Shown in pieces: positions 22,740-30,426 of a stretch of DNA of 64,000 bases. Position numbers and translations under genes: made by a program. The notes beneath the pieces were generated by a model that saw only the letters and a program-made list of their open reading frames with translations, did not search any database and was not told the DNA's origin. How positions within the stretch are numbered: position 1 is the first letter of the stretch; each line of letters opens with the position of its first letter. Origin of the DNA: Mesorhizobium loti (GTDB lineage Bacteria; Pseudomonadota; Alphaproteobacteria; Rhizobiales; Rhizobiaceae); contig NZ_PJRO01000011.1 of assembly GCF_002858745.1 (NCBI RefSeq), positions 179,832-243,831 of the forward strand, read 5' to 3'.

Positions 22740-23529
22740 GTTCGGTTCCCATATAGGCGACCCGCACGCGCTCGTCCTTGCTGACCGTGTCGTAATCGCC
22801 GGCGGCCAGCATCTGGCCGCGCTGCAGCACCGTGACCCAGTCGGCGATATCGGCGACAACGGAAAGATTGTGCTCCACCATCAGCACCGCGCGGTCCCTG
22901 GCAATGGTGTGGACCAGTTTGGAGATCGCGCCGACATCCTCATGCCCCATGCCCGCCATCGGCTCGTCGAGCAGCAGGACCTTGGGGTCGAGGGCCAGGG
23001 TGGTGGCGATCTCCAGCACGCGCTTGCGGCCATAGGAAAGGTCTGACGCCAGCCTGTTCCGGGCATTGTCCAGGCCGACGGCCTGCAGCAGTTCCATGGC
23101 CTTCGGCGTCAACTGGTCGAGTGCCGAAAGTGAGCGCCAGAACTGGGTGGCAAGGCCATTCGGACGCTGCAATGCCACCCGCACATTGTCGAGTACGGTC
23201 AGGTGCGGGAAGGTTGCCGAAATCTGGAACGAGCGCACGACGCCCATCCGCGCCACCTTGGCCGGCGGCGCCTTGGTGATGTCGTGGCCGGCCAGCGTGA
23301 TCGTGCCTGCGGTGGGCTGCAGGAACTTGGTCAGAAGGTTGAACACGGTCGTCTTGCCGGCCCCGTTCGGGCCGATCAGGGCATGAATCTTGCCGTGATG
23401 GACGTCGAGATCGACATCCTTCACGGCAACGAAGCCGGCAAAATCGCGGCGCAGGCCGCGTGCGGACAGGACGGGCGGGTTCGGTTGGGGGGCGGTGCTC
23501 ACCGAAACCCCCGTCCCTGGTTGCGACAT
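22732..23529 (-). CDS. HAAT importer ATPase, LivG type (system 1)
   Basis: 265 aa. Walker A GPNGAGKTT, the LivG-specific QISATFPHLTVLDNVRVALQ region, LSYGRKRVLEIATTLALDP (the LivG form of the signature) and LLDEPMAGMGHED are all clear. It forms the ATPase pair with LivF. It starts 4 bases from the stop of the binding-protein gene, so it follows directly in the operon. Confidence 0.9.
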   Translation of the reverse strand: MSQPGTGVSVSTAPQPNPPVLSARGLRRDFAGFVAVKDVDLDVHHGKIHALIGPNGAGKTTVFNLLTKFLQPTAGTITLAGHDITKAPPAKVARMGVVRSFQISATFPHLTVLDNVRVALQRPNGLATQFWRSLSALDQLTPKAMELLQAVGLDNARNRLASDLSYGRKRVLEIATTLALDPKVLLLDEPMAGMGHEDVGAISKLVHTIARDRAVLMVEHNLSVVADIADWVTVLQRGQMLAAGDYDTVSKDERVRVAYMGTEHE

Positions 23530-23533
23530 TGCC

Positions 23534-24742
23534 CTACTGCGCCAGCGGGCATCCGGACTCCGCAGGTTTGGTGTAGGCTTCGTCGCCTGGAATGGTCGCG
23601 AGAACCTTGTAGTAATCCCACGGGCCCTTGCTCTCCGACGGCTTCTTCACTTCCATCAGGTACATATTGTAGATCATGCGGCCGTTGGGCCCGACCTTGC
23701 CGCCGCGGGCAAAGACGTCTTCGACAGGCATTTCGTGCAGGTTCTTGGAGACCGCCTCGGTTTCGTCGGTGCCGGCCTTGTCGATGGCCTTGAGGTATTG
23801 CAGCACGGCCGAATAGGTGCCGGCCTGGATCATGTTGGGCATGCGGCCGGTGCGATCCATGAATTTCTTCGACCAGGCGCGGGATTCATCGTCGCGGTCC
23901 CAGTAGAAGCCTTCCGTCAGCGTTAGCCCCTGAGCGGCCTCGAGACCGAGCCCATGCACTTCGGCAAGGGTGAAGAGAAGTGCCGCCATGCGCTGGCCGC
24001 CCGAGACGATGCCGAATTCCGCCGCCTGCTTGATCGCATTGGCGGTGTCGAGGCCGGCATTGGCGAGGCCGATGACCTTGGCGCCGGAAGACTGCGCCTG
24101 CAGCAGGAACGACGAATAGTCGGTGGTGGCGAGCGGGTGGCGCACCGAACCCACCACCTTGCCGCCCTTGGAGGTGACGAATTTCGAGGTCTGCTCCTCC
24201 AGCGAATAGCCGAACGCATAATCCGCGGTCAGGAAGAACCAGGTGTCGCCGCCCTGCTGCACCAGCGCACCGCCGGTACCGACGGCGAGCGCATGGGTGT
24301 CGTAGGCCCAATGGAAACCGTAGGGCGAACAGGACTTTCCGGTGAGTTCGGATGTCGCGGCACCCGTGACGATGTCGATCTTCTTCTTTTCTTTCGAAAT
24401 GCCCTGAACCGCGAGCGCGACGGACGATGTGGTGAGTTCCATGATCGCGTCGACCTGTTCGGTGTCGTACCATTGGCGCGCGATGTTGGAGGCGATGTCC
24501 GCCTTGTTCTGGTGGTCTGCGGTGACCACTTCGATCGGCACGTCCTTCACCTTGCCGCCGAAGTCCTCGACCGCCATCTTGGCCGCTTCATAGGACCACT
24601 TGCCGCCGAAGTCGGCATAGACGCCGGACTGGTCGTTCAGGATACCGATCTTGACCTTGTTGTCTGAAAATTGCTGTGCGGCTGCAGGAAACGAAACGCT
24701 TGCCAGAAACGCGACTGCAAGCGCGCGTGAGATCATCGCCAT
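23534..24742 (-). CDS. HAAT importer substrate-binding protein (system 1)
   Basis: 402 aa from ATG 24742 behind GGGAGGA; a frame to 24814 has no ribosome site. A signal peptide (ISRALAVAFLASVSFPAAAQ) precedes a type I periplasmic-binding fold opening with KVKIGILNDQSGVYADFGGK. It is the first gene of the operon. The mature sequence belongs to the broad group annotated branched-chain amino acid binding, which in rhizobia also covers aromatic acids, amides and urea derivatives, so the ligand is open. An 18-base perfect palindrome lies 169 bases upstream of its start. Confidence 0.87.
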   Translation of the reverse strand: MAMISRALAVAFLASVSFPAAAQQFSDNKVKIGILNDQSGVYADFGGKWSYEAAKMAVEDFGGKVKDVPIEVVTADHQNKADIASNIARQWYDTEQVDAIMELTTSSVALAVQGISKEKKKIDIVTGAATSELTGKSCSPYGFHWAYDTHALAVGTGGALVQQGGDTWFFLTADYAFGYSLEEQTSKFVTSKGGKVVGSVRHPLATTDYSSFLLQAQSSGAKVIGLANAGLDTANAIKQAAEFGIVSGGQRMAALLFTLAEVHGLGLEAAQGLTLTEGFYWDRDDESRAWSKKFMDRTGRMPNMIQAGTYSAVLQYLKAIDKAGTDETEAVSKNLHEMPVEDVFARGGKVGPNGRMIYNMYLMEVKKPSESKGPWDYYKVLATIPGDEAYTKPAESGCPLAQ

Positions 24743-24910
24743 ATGGTTCCTCCCGAGTGGACTGCGGCCCTCCAGCCGCCGCATGCGATCCCTCACCCTT
24801 GAACAGTCTAGCAAGGAAGCATGCGAAAAGTCAGCATGGCACGGCCATGTCGGGGAATTCTAGTTCGACGATGTGCGTAGAGGATGACGGCCGAGCCGCG
24901 GGGTGGCGAC

Positions 24911-24928
24911 ATACGGCATATGCCGTAT
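24911..24928. promoter_or_regulatory. Perfect 18-bp palindrome ATACGGCATATGCCGTAT
   Basis: It lies in the 259-base gap between the response-regulator gene (ending 25002) and the binding-protein gene (starting 24742). Perfect two-fold symmetry with no spacer fits a NarL/LuxR-class dimer site. The adjacent response regulator is the natural candidate and the liv operon the natural target. Confidence 0.65.
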
Positions 24929-25001
24929 TTCCGTGCGCGTTCGGCGCCGTTACGGTGATCACGGTCAAGTCACTGTTACCAGCCGCCGGGCAGATGTTCG
25001 C

Positions 25002-25661
25002 TCAGCCCGCTGGCAATCCCAATCGGACCGCATAGGCGGTCAGTTCGGCGGCATTGTGGAGTTGAAGCTTTCGCATCAGGTTTTCGCGATGCTTGCGGGC
25101 GGTTGCCTGGCTGATGCCGAGCCGCTCGGCGGTTTCGCGCGCCGTCATGCCTTGCGCCACCAGCAGCAGGATCTGGCGTTCCCGCTGCGTCAAAGGCACC
25201 GGCGAAATGATTTCCTGCGCGTCAGGCATCCGGCTCTTCCTGTTCGGTTCGCTGACCGCAAAGCGTACGGTTTGCGCGAGATAGGTTTCGCCCTGCCGCA
25301 GCGCCTCGATCGCCGCACCGAGTTCTTCAGGGTCGCCATCCTTGGTAAGATAGGCGTTCGCTCCAAATTCGAGCGCCAACCGAACCGTCCGGGGCTCGAC
25401 ATTGGCGGTCAGTACGATGATCTTGAGCCGTGGCGCCAATTCCCTTATTTCGGCGATGAAGGGTACGCCGGAAACGCCGGGCATGCCGAGGTCAAGAACG
25501 AGCAGGTCGGCCTTGGTGTCGCGCGCGAGTTTGAGCACTGTCTCGCCCTCCGCCGCTTCCGCCACCACCGACACGTTCTCCATCGCGCCGATGAGCAGCT
25601 TGACGCCTTCGCGCATGATGGCGTGGTCGTCGGCGAGGATGGCGGTCAGCGGGCGATGCAT
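25002..25661 (-). CDS. NarL/FixJ-family response regulator
   Basis: 219 aa from ATG 25661 (MHRPLTAILADD); a frame to 25736 runs into the divergent promoter. The receiver domain has the acidic pair at Asp11-Asp12, phospho-acceptor Asp57 (LLVLDLGMPG), Thr near 86 and Lys in YLTKDG. The C-terminal LuxR-type helix-turn-helix is complete (LTQRERQILLLVAQGMTARE, then TAERLGISQATARKHRENL). It is divergent from the hybrid kinase gene (128 bases), its likely partner, and lies immediately upstream of the liv operon in the same direction, with a perfect palindrome in between. Confidence 0.9.
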   Translation of the reverse strand: MHRPLTAILADDHAIMREGVKLLIGAMENVSVVAEAAEGETVLKLARDTKADLLVLDLGMPGVSGVPFIAEIRELAPRLKIIVLTANVEPRTVRLALEFGANAYLTKDGDPEELGAAIEALRQGETYLAQTVRFAVSEPNRKSRMPDAQEIISPVPLTQRERQILLLVAQGMTARETAERLGISQATARKHRENLMRKLQLHNAAELTAYAVRLGLPAG

Positions 25662-25789
25662 GGTGTCTCTGTCCTGGGCACGGCAGCTTAGTTTGGCGAT
25701 TGCTAACGTATGGGAAACACGCAGGCGATAGATCAAGCAGCAAGCCGGGGAAAGAGCCAGCCGGGACTGGCCGATGGCGCGAGGGTTCG

Positions 25790-27604
25790 ATGCAGGAAGA
25801 CAAGATCCAGGAAGCCCTGATCGAGCACCTCTATCGCAATGCCTATGGGGTGGTGATTTCGAATGTCACCATCTCGCTGGGCATCATCTATGTGCTTTAC
25901 GGTTCTGTTCCCACGAACTGGCTCGTGCCCTGGATCGTTGCCGTCTATGCCCTGATCGCCGCGCGTGTCCTGGCGGCGCGACGTTTCTGGAAACATCCCC
26001 GGACGCCGGCTTCCCTGCGCAGATGGGCCTGGACGGCTGCCGGCTTTTCATGGATTTCGGGCCTGCTCTGGGGCTCGCTGACCTGGATCGGCTACGTGCC
26101 CGACCAGCCGCACCTGTTCGCCTTCATCGTCGCGATCCTTGCCGGTCTGGTCAGCGGCACCATTCCATCCATGTCGGCCTTCCCGCCGGCGCTGATCGGT
26201 TCGATCCTCGCGACAACGCTACCGGTTGCCGCCCGCTTCACGACAATGCCGGGTGCTGTTGGCGATGCCTATCTGTTCCTGCTCGCCTGCCTGATCGCGA
26301 TCAACATCTACTATGGCCGCATCGCCTATCGCATGCTGCATGAGATGATCCGGCTGCGCCTGGAAAATGTCGGGCTGATCGGGCACCTCCAGGAGGAGCG
26401 GGATCGCGCGCAGACCGCGGACCGTGCCAAGACGCGGTTCCTTGCAGCCGCTTCCCACGATCTGCGCCAACCGATCCACGCGCTCGGGCTGCTGATTTCG
26501 ACCTTGTCGGTGCTAGGTCGCCGTGGCGACGTGCCATCCGGCGAAGCACGCGGCCTGGCCAGTTCAGCCAAGGCAATCGTCGGCAATCTCAGCGGCCTGC
26601 TCAATGCGCTTCTCGACATTTCAAAGCTCGATGCCGGCGTCGTTACCGTGGCCAGGGAAAATGTCGACCTTGGCGAACTCTTCCGCAACCTGCACGGTGA
26701 GTTTTCCGCGTCCGCGCAGTCAAAGGGCCTGAGCTGGCGCGTGGTGGATACGTCTGTCCATGTCGATACCGATCCGATGATGCTGAAGCGGATCCTCGAC
26801 AATCTTCTTACCAACGCCTTCCGTTACACCAACTCCGGCAGCGTGCTGCTCGGCTGCCGCCGACGTGGATCGGCAGTGGAAATCCAGGTCTGGGACACCG
26901 GCCTCGGGATACCGGAGGATCAGCAGGCGGCGATCTTCGAGGAGTTCGTCCAGCTGAACAATCCGGCGCGTGACAAGGCCCAGGGTCTCGGCCTTGGCCT
27001 GGCGATCGTGCGCAGAACCGCCGAGCTGCTGCGGCATCCGCTCAAACTCGACTCGGCGCCAGGTTGGGGCTCGATGTTCTCGGTGACGTTGCCTTCAGTC
27101 CATGTCGCGGCACCTGTCCTGCCGGTCAACAGCATGGCACAGGTTCAGACAACGGCGAGCCTGATGATCGTCGACGATGAGCGGGATGTGCTCGATGCCA
27201 TGGTGGGCTTGCTCGCCCTCGAGGGTCACCGGATCTACGCGGGGCAATCCGCCGCAGAGGTGGAAGCTGCTCACAGCAAAGCCGCCAGGATGGGGCCGGC
27301 GCCGGTCGACCTGATCGTGGCTGACTACCGCCTGAAGGACAACGCCACCGGCGTCGAGGCGATCAAATCATTGTCGGCATATCTCGGCCGCATGGTGCCG
27401 GGTATTGTCGTGACGGGTGATACCTCGCCGTCGCGTATCCGGGAGGCGACGGCCAGCGGCTTCCGCATCCTGCATAAACCGGTCAGCGGCGATGATCTCA
27501 GGGAAGCGATCACTGCCGCGCTTTCGGGGAAGGAAGCCGCTGCCAGACAGCAGAACTCTGCCGCTTTCGGCAGAAAACGCGGCAGGCCATCAACCAGGAG
27601 ATAG
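25790..27604 (+). CDS. Hybrid sensor histidine kinase with C-terminal receiver
   Basis: 604 aa from ATG 25790 (MQEDKIQEAL), with GCGAGGG upstream; an open frame to 25700 extends into the promoter. Residues about 15-195 form five or six membrane helices with almost no periplasmic domain, so the signal is probably sensed in or near the membrane. The HisKA domain has SHDLRQP with His223. The HATPase domain shows NLLTNAFRY, DTGLGIP and GLGLGLAIV. The receiver (about 460-580) opens with IVDDERDV and has Asp512 in VADYRLKD. The C-terminal tail is basic (GRKRGRPSTRR). It probably signals through its own receiver to the divergent NarL regulator. The pair may sense the substrate of the liv system. Confidence 0.9.
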   Translation: MQEDKIQEALIEHLYRNAYGVVISNVTISLGIIYVLYGSVPTNWLVPWIVAVYALIAARVLAARRFWKHPRTPASLRRWAWTAAGFSWISGLLWGSLTWIGYVPDQPHLFAFIVAILAGLVSGTIPSMSAFPPALIGSILATTLPVAARFTTMPGAVGDAYLFLLACLIAINIYYGRIAYRMLHEMIRLRLENVGLIGHLQEERDRAQTADRAKTRFLAAASHDLRQPIHALGLLISTLSVLGRRGDVPSGEARGLASSAKAIVGNLSGLLNALLDISKLDAGVVTVARENVDLGELFRNLHGEFSASAQSKGLSWRVVDTSVHVDTDPMMLKRILDNLLTNAFRYTNSGSVLLGCRRRGSAVEIQVWDTGLGIPEDQQAAIFEEFVQLNNPARDKAQGLGLGLAIVRRTAELLRHPLKLDSAPGWGSMFSVTLPSVHVAAPVLPVNSMAQVQTTASLMIVDDERDVLDAMVGLLALEGHRIYAGQSAAEVEAAHSKAARMGPAPVDLIVADYRLKDNATGVEAIKSLSAYLGRMVPGIVVTGDTSPSRIREATASGFRILHKPVSGDDLREAITAALSGKEAAARQQNSAAFGRKRGRPSTRR

Positions 27605-27908
27605 AGATCGCCGGCGGCCCGGGATGCGACAATCTGGGTCGCCGGGACCGGGTAGCTATCGCCGTCGGCAGAAGCTATCAGGCTCCTGCGCTGGACGACC
27701 ATCGCCATCGGATTCGTATCGGGGACGGCCCCATTGTTTCGGAAAACCCGAGCGATGGCGCCTTGCTCAAACCTGATCGTCCTGCCGCGGACCACCGCCG
27801 CATTCTCCATTCCGGGCCAACGCATGCCGCGCGCGATAAGCCGCAGCACCCTCGCGCGCGTCCGCCTTTTGCCGAACCATTCCCGCCAACAGCAAGAGGA
27901 GGCCTAGA
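27605..27908. other. Intergenic region upstream of the atpB fragment
   Basis: 304 bases. A minus-strand frame crosses it from the kinase gene but has no recognisable product. Just before the atpB fragment lies AGAGGAGG, a good ribosome site for the TTG at 27909. No atpI-like gene is seen. Confidence 0.4.
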
Positions 27909-28250
27909 TTGGCCAGCCCATTAGAGCAATTCGAGATCAAGCCGATCGTGATTTTCGGCGAGATCGCGGGGCAGGAGATTGCCTTCACAAATTCCGCTGC
28001 CCACATGGTCGCCGCGACGCTTCTGGGCGGCCTCTTCTTGCTCGGCGCCACGCTGCGGCGTGAACTTGTCCCGTCACGCCTGCAATCGAGTGCCGAACTG
28101 ATCTACGATTTCGTGGCCAAGACCCTGCGCGACAATGCCGGCGAGGCAGGTATGCGGTTCTTTCCGCTGGTGTTCTCGCTCTTCATGTTCGTGCTGATGG
28201 CCAACCTGCTCGGCATGCTGCCCTTTGCCTTCACGGTCACCAGCCACATG
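27909..28250 (+). pseudogene. atpB: 5' fragment of an F-type ATP synthase a-subunit gene
   Basis: About 114 codons from a TTG start with AGAGGAGG 8 bases upstream. The sequence (LEQFEIKPIVIFGEIAGQEI, then AFTNSAAHMVAA, and later FFPLVFSLFMFVLMANLLGM followed by LPFAFTVTSHM) matches the N-terminal half of rhizobial AtpB. Homology then stops abruptly and the frame runs into a stop at 28319 within unrelated sequence. The essential Arg helix and the last membrane helices are missing, so it cannot work as a proton channel. Functional AtpB is about 250 residues and should be encoded elsewhere. This is a decayed duplicate joined to part of an acetyltransferase gene. Confidence 0.82.
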
Positions 28251-28572
28251 GTTCCGCGCTATTTATGCCGGCGACACACTGGTCGGCTTCATCATGCTGC
28301 ACATCGGTGCCGACCATGATGACGGCATCGATTGCCCCGGCGTGTTCCTGTGGCGGTTGATGATCGGCGGTCCATTCCAGGGCAAGGGATTTGGCGAGAA
28401 GGCGATCGGTCTGGTCACCCGCGACCTGAAGGCACGCGGCATCGGCGAACTCTACACCAGTTACGGTCTCGGACTGGCAAGCCCCGAGGGTTTCTACAAG
28501 CGGCTGGGCTTCAAGGAGACCGGCGACATGTACGACGATGAAGTCGAGGCCGTGCTGACGTTCGACGTCTGA
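28251..28572 (+). pseudogene. 3' fragment of a GNAT acetyltransferase gene
   Basis: Read in a different frame from the atpB piece. The product section FRAIYAGDTLVGFIMLHI, then LWRLMIGGPFQGKGFGEKAI and GFYKRLGFKETGD is the C-terminal two thirds of a GNAT N-acetyltransferase: the beta4 strand, the acetyl-CoA loop (QGKGFGEKA) and the final FYKRLGF motif. The N-terminal strands and start are absent, being replaced by the atpB piece at about 28250. An ATG at 28225 opens this frame but would encode atpB sequence in the wrong frame first. Translation of a short protein is possible but unlikely to be active. Confidence 0.78.
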
Positions 28573-28596
28573 CTCAGGATTCTCAGCCAAAATAGT

Positions 28597-28632
28597 AGAG
28601 CCGCGGCCGGATCCGCATCCGGCCGCGGCTCT
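28597..28632. terminator. Strong bidirectional terminator
   Basis: Perfect 16-base arms (28597-28612 and 28617-28632) around a 4-base loop, followed by TTCTTC on the plus strand and preceded by an A-containing stretch for the minus strand. It lies between the convergent GNAT fragment and the purine permease. Confidence 0.85.
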
Positions 28633-28649
28633 TTCTTCTCCGTCGGGGA

Positions 28650-29939
28650 CTATTCGACGAAGGCGAAGCGAATGACGAACAGGATCGCCACCAGCCAGGT
28701 CGCCAGGTGCACCTGGCGGAACCGTCCGGTTGCCGTCTTCAGCACGGCGTAGCTGATGAAGCCGAAGGCGAGACCGTTGGCGATCGAATAGGTGAACGGC
28801 ATCATCAGCGCCGTCAGCGCGGCTGGTGCTGCTTCGGTGATCTCGGTCCAGTCGACCTCGATCAGTTCGCGCATCATCAGGCAGGCGACGTAGAGCAGCG
28901 CCGGAGCCGTCGCATAGACGGGAACCGATGCGGCGAGCGGCGAGATGAACAATGCGGCCAGGAACAGCACGGCTATGACCAGGGCAGTCAGGCCGCTGCG
29001 GCCGCCGGCCTGCACGCCGGAAGCGCTTTCGACATAGGCGGTGGTCGACGACGTGCCGAGCAGCGAGCCGGCGACGATCGCGCTGCTGTCTGCCAGCAGG
29101 GCGCGGCCGAGGCGGTTCGGCTTGCCTTCTTCGATCAGGCGCGCGCGCTTGGCCACGCCGATCAGCGTGCCGGTGGCATCGAACACCTCGACCAGCACGA
29201 ACACCAGGATGACGTGGACAAGGCCGGTGTGCATGGCGCCGACGATGTCGAGCTGCAGGAAGGTCGGAGCGATCGATGGCGGCATCGAGACAATGCCCTG
29301 GAACTGGCTGACGCCGAGTATCCACGACAGGATGGTGATTGCCAGAATGCCGATCAGGATGGCGCCGGGGACCTTGAGGCCGTCCAGCGACGCGATGATG
29401 AAGAAGCCGAGGATGGCGAGCAGCGGGCCGGTTGTCGTCAGATGGCCGAGGGTCACGAAAGTGGCCTCGCTGGCGATGACGATGCCCGAGCTTTTCAGCG
29501 CGATGATCGCCAGGAACATGCCGATACCGGCGGCGATGGCGCTGCGCATCGAATGCGGAATGCCGGCGATCAGCCAGCTGCGGATGCCGGTCACGGTCAG
29601 GATCAGGAAGATCACGCCCGAGATGAACACGGCGCCCAGCGCCTGCTGCCAGGTGAAACCCATGGCGCCGACAACCCCGAAGGCAAAGAAGGCGTTCAGG
29701 CCCATGCCCGGCGCCATGCCGATCGGCCACTTGGCCACCAGCGCCATGATCAGCGAGCCGAGTGCCGCCGCAAGACAGGTGGCGACGAACACGGAACTCT
29801 TGTCCATGCCGGTCGTCGACAGGATCTCCGGGTTGACGAAGATGATGTAGGACATGGTCAGGAAGGTGGTGAGGCCGGCGATCACTTCGATCCGCACCGA
29901 CGTCCCCAGTTCCTTCAGTTCGAAATACTTCTCGAGCAT
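28650..29939 (-). CDS. Guanine/hypoxanthine (adenine) permease, AzgA/NCS2 type
   Basis: 429 aa from ATG 29939 (MLEKYFELKELGTSVRIEVI), with GCGGAGGAAAAG upstream; the open frame to 30122 has no ribosome site. TFLTMSYIIFVNPEIL and the motif APGMGLNAFFAF are diagnostic of the AzgA branch of NCS2, which imports purine bases by proton symport. ESASGVQAGGRSGLTALVIA near residue 295 is the substrate-binding region. About 12-14 membrane segments. It is a single-gene unit that ends at a strong terminator. Confidence 0.9.
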   Translation of the reverse strand: MLEKYFELKELGTSVRIEVIAGLTTFLTMSYIIFVNPEILSTTGMDKSSVFVATCLAAALGSLIMALVAKWPIGMAPGMGLNAFFAFGVVGAMGFTWQQALGAVFISGVIFLILTVTGIRSWLIAGIPHSMRSAIAAGIGMFLAIIALKSSGIVIASEATFVTLGHLTTTGPLLAILGFFIIASLDGLKVPGAILIGILAITILSWILGVSQFQGIVSMPPSIAPTFLQLDIVGAMHTGLVHVILVFVLVEVFDATGTLIGVAKRARLIEEGKPNRLGRALLADSSAIVAGSLLGTSSTTAYVESASGVQAGGRSGLTALVIAVLFLAALFISPLAASVPVYATAPALLYVACLMMRELIEVDWTEITEAAPAALTALMMPFTYSIANGLAFGFISYAVLKTATGRFRQVHLATWLVAILFVIRFAFVE

Positions 29940-30221
29940 AGCTTTTCCTCCGCTGCCCGTTTCCTCCTCATCGGCTGCGCACGGCCCCCTTGCCGTCCGC
30001 AACACGATGCCGCGCTGTGCATGGCACGGGACGCGGTCTTGACCTTCGTCGGACGCTGACAGTCTGGATGCACCGGTTTGCCGGCGCATGATGTCGATCT
30101 CTCCGACAAGAGTGATCGACAAGCAGACATGAGGCGTACTCGCCCGCTCAAGTTATCTTGAAGTACTTCCGCTTATTTGCTCGGCGCAAGGGGCCAATCG
30201 GGCCGCTTTGTCGCAAACAGT

Positions 30222-30238
30222 TTCGCGATTTTCGCGAA
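30222..30238. promoter_or_regulatory. Palindrome TTCGCGA-TTT-TCGCGAA
   Basis: Perfect 7-base arms with a 3-base spacer, 283 bases upstream of the purine permease start. It may be an operator; no regulator gene is adjacent. Confidence 0.45.
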
Positions 30239-30390
30239 TATCGAAAAGCTGCGGGGAAGTTCGGCTGGATCTGTCGACTTTGGTTTTTAAGTGCATGGGC
30301 ACAGGAAAACGAAGCCGAACAGCCGTCAGCATGTTGTTGCCGGATCACGCGATGTCAACACTGGAAGCGCCCGGGCAATCGGTGGTGCCA

Positions 30391-30419
30391 GCACGGACGC
30401 CGTCATCCAGCGTCCGTGC
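30391..30419. terminator. Hairpin downstream of the GS-like operon
   Basis: GCACGGACGC (30391-30400), 9 bases, GCGTCCGTGC (30410-30419), just beyond the stop of the minus-strand GS-like gene. No clear T-run, so termination is likely but not certain. Confidence 0.55.
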
Positions 30420-30426
30420 AGTCGGG

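Larger units (their letters stand above)
29940..30426. other. Intergenic region between the purine permease and the GS-like operon
   Basis: 487 bases, no gene. It includes a 7-3-7 palindrome (30222-30238) and the terminator-like hairpin at 30391-30419. I looked for a purine riboswitch in the permease leader and could not recognise one by eye. Confidence 0.4.

Noticed and set aside
27922..27945. Start of the atpB fragment looks like another TAGAGC repeat (TTAGAGCAATTCGAG).
   Set aside because: The bases encode the conserved QFEIK stretch of AtpB and the similarity ends after about 12 bases; treated as coincidence.
29940..30426. Purine riboswitch in the leader of the AzgA-like permease.
   Set aside because: No guanine or xanthine aptamer core could be recognised by eye; only a generic palindrome was found.
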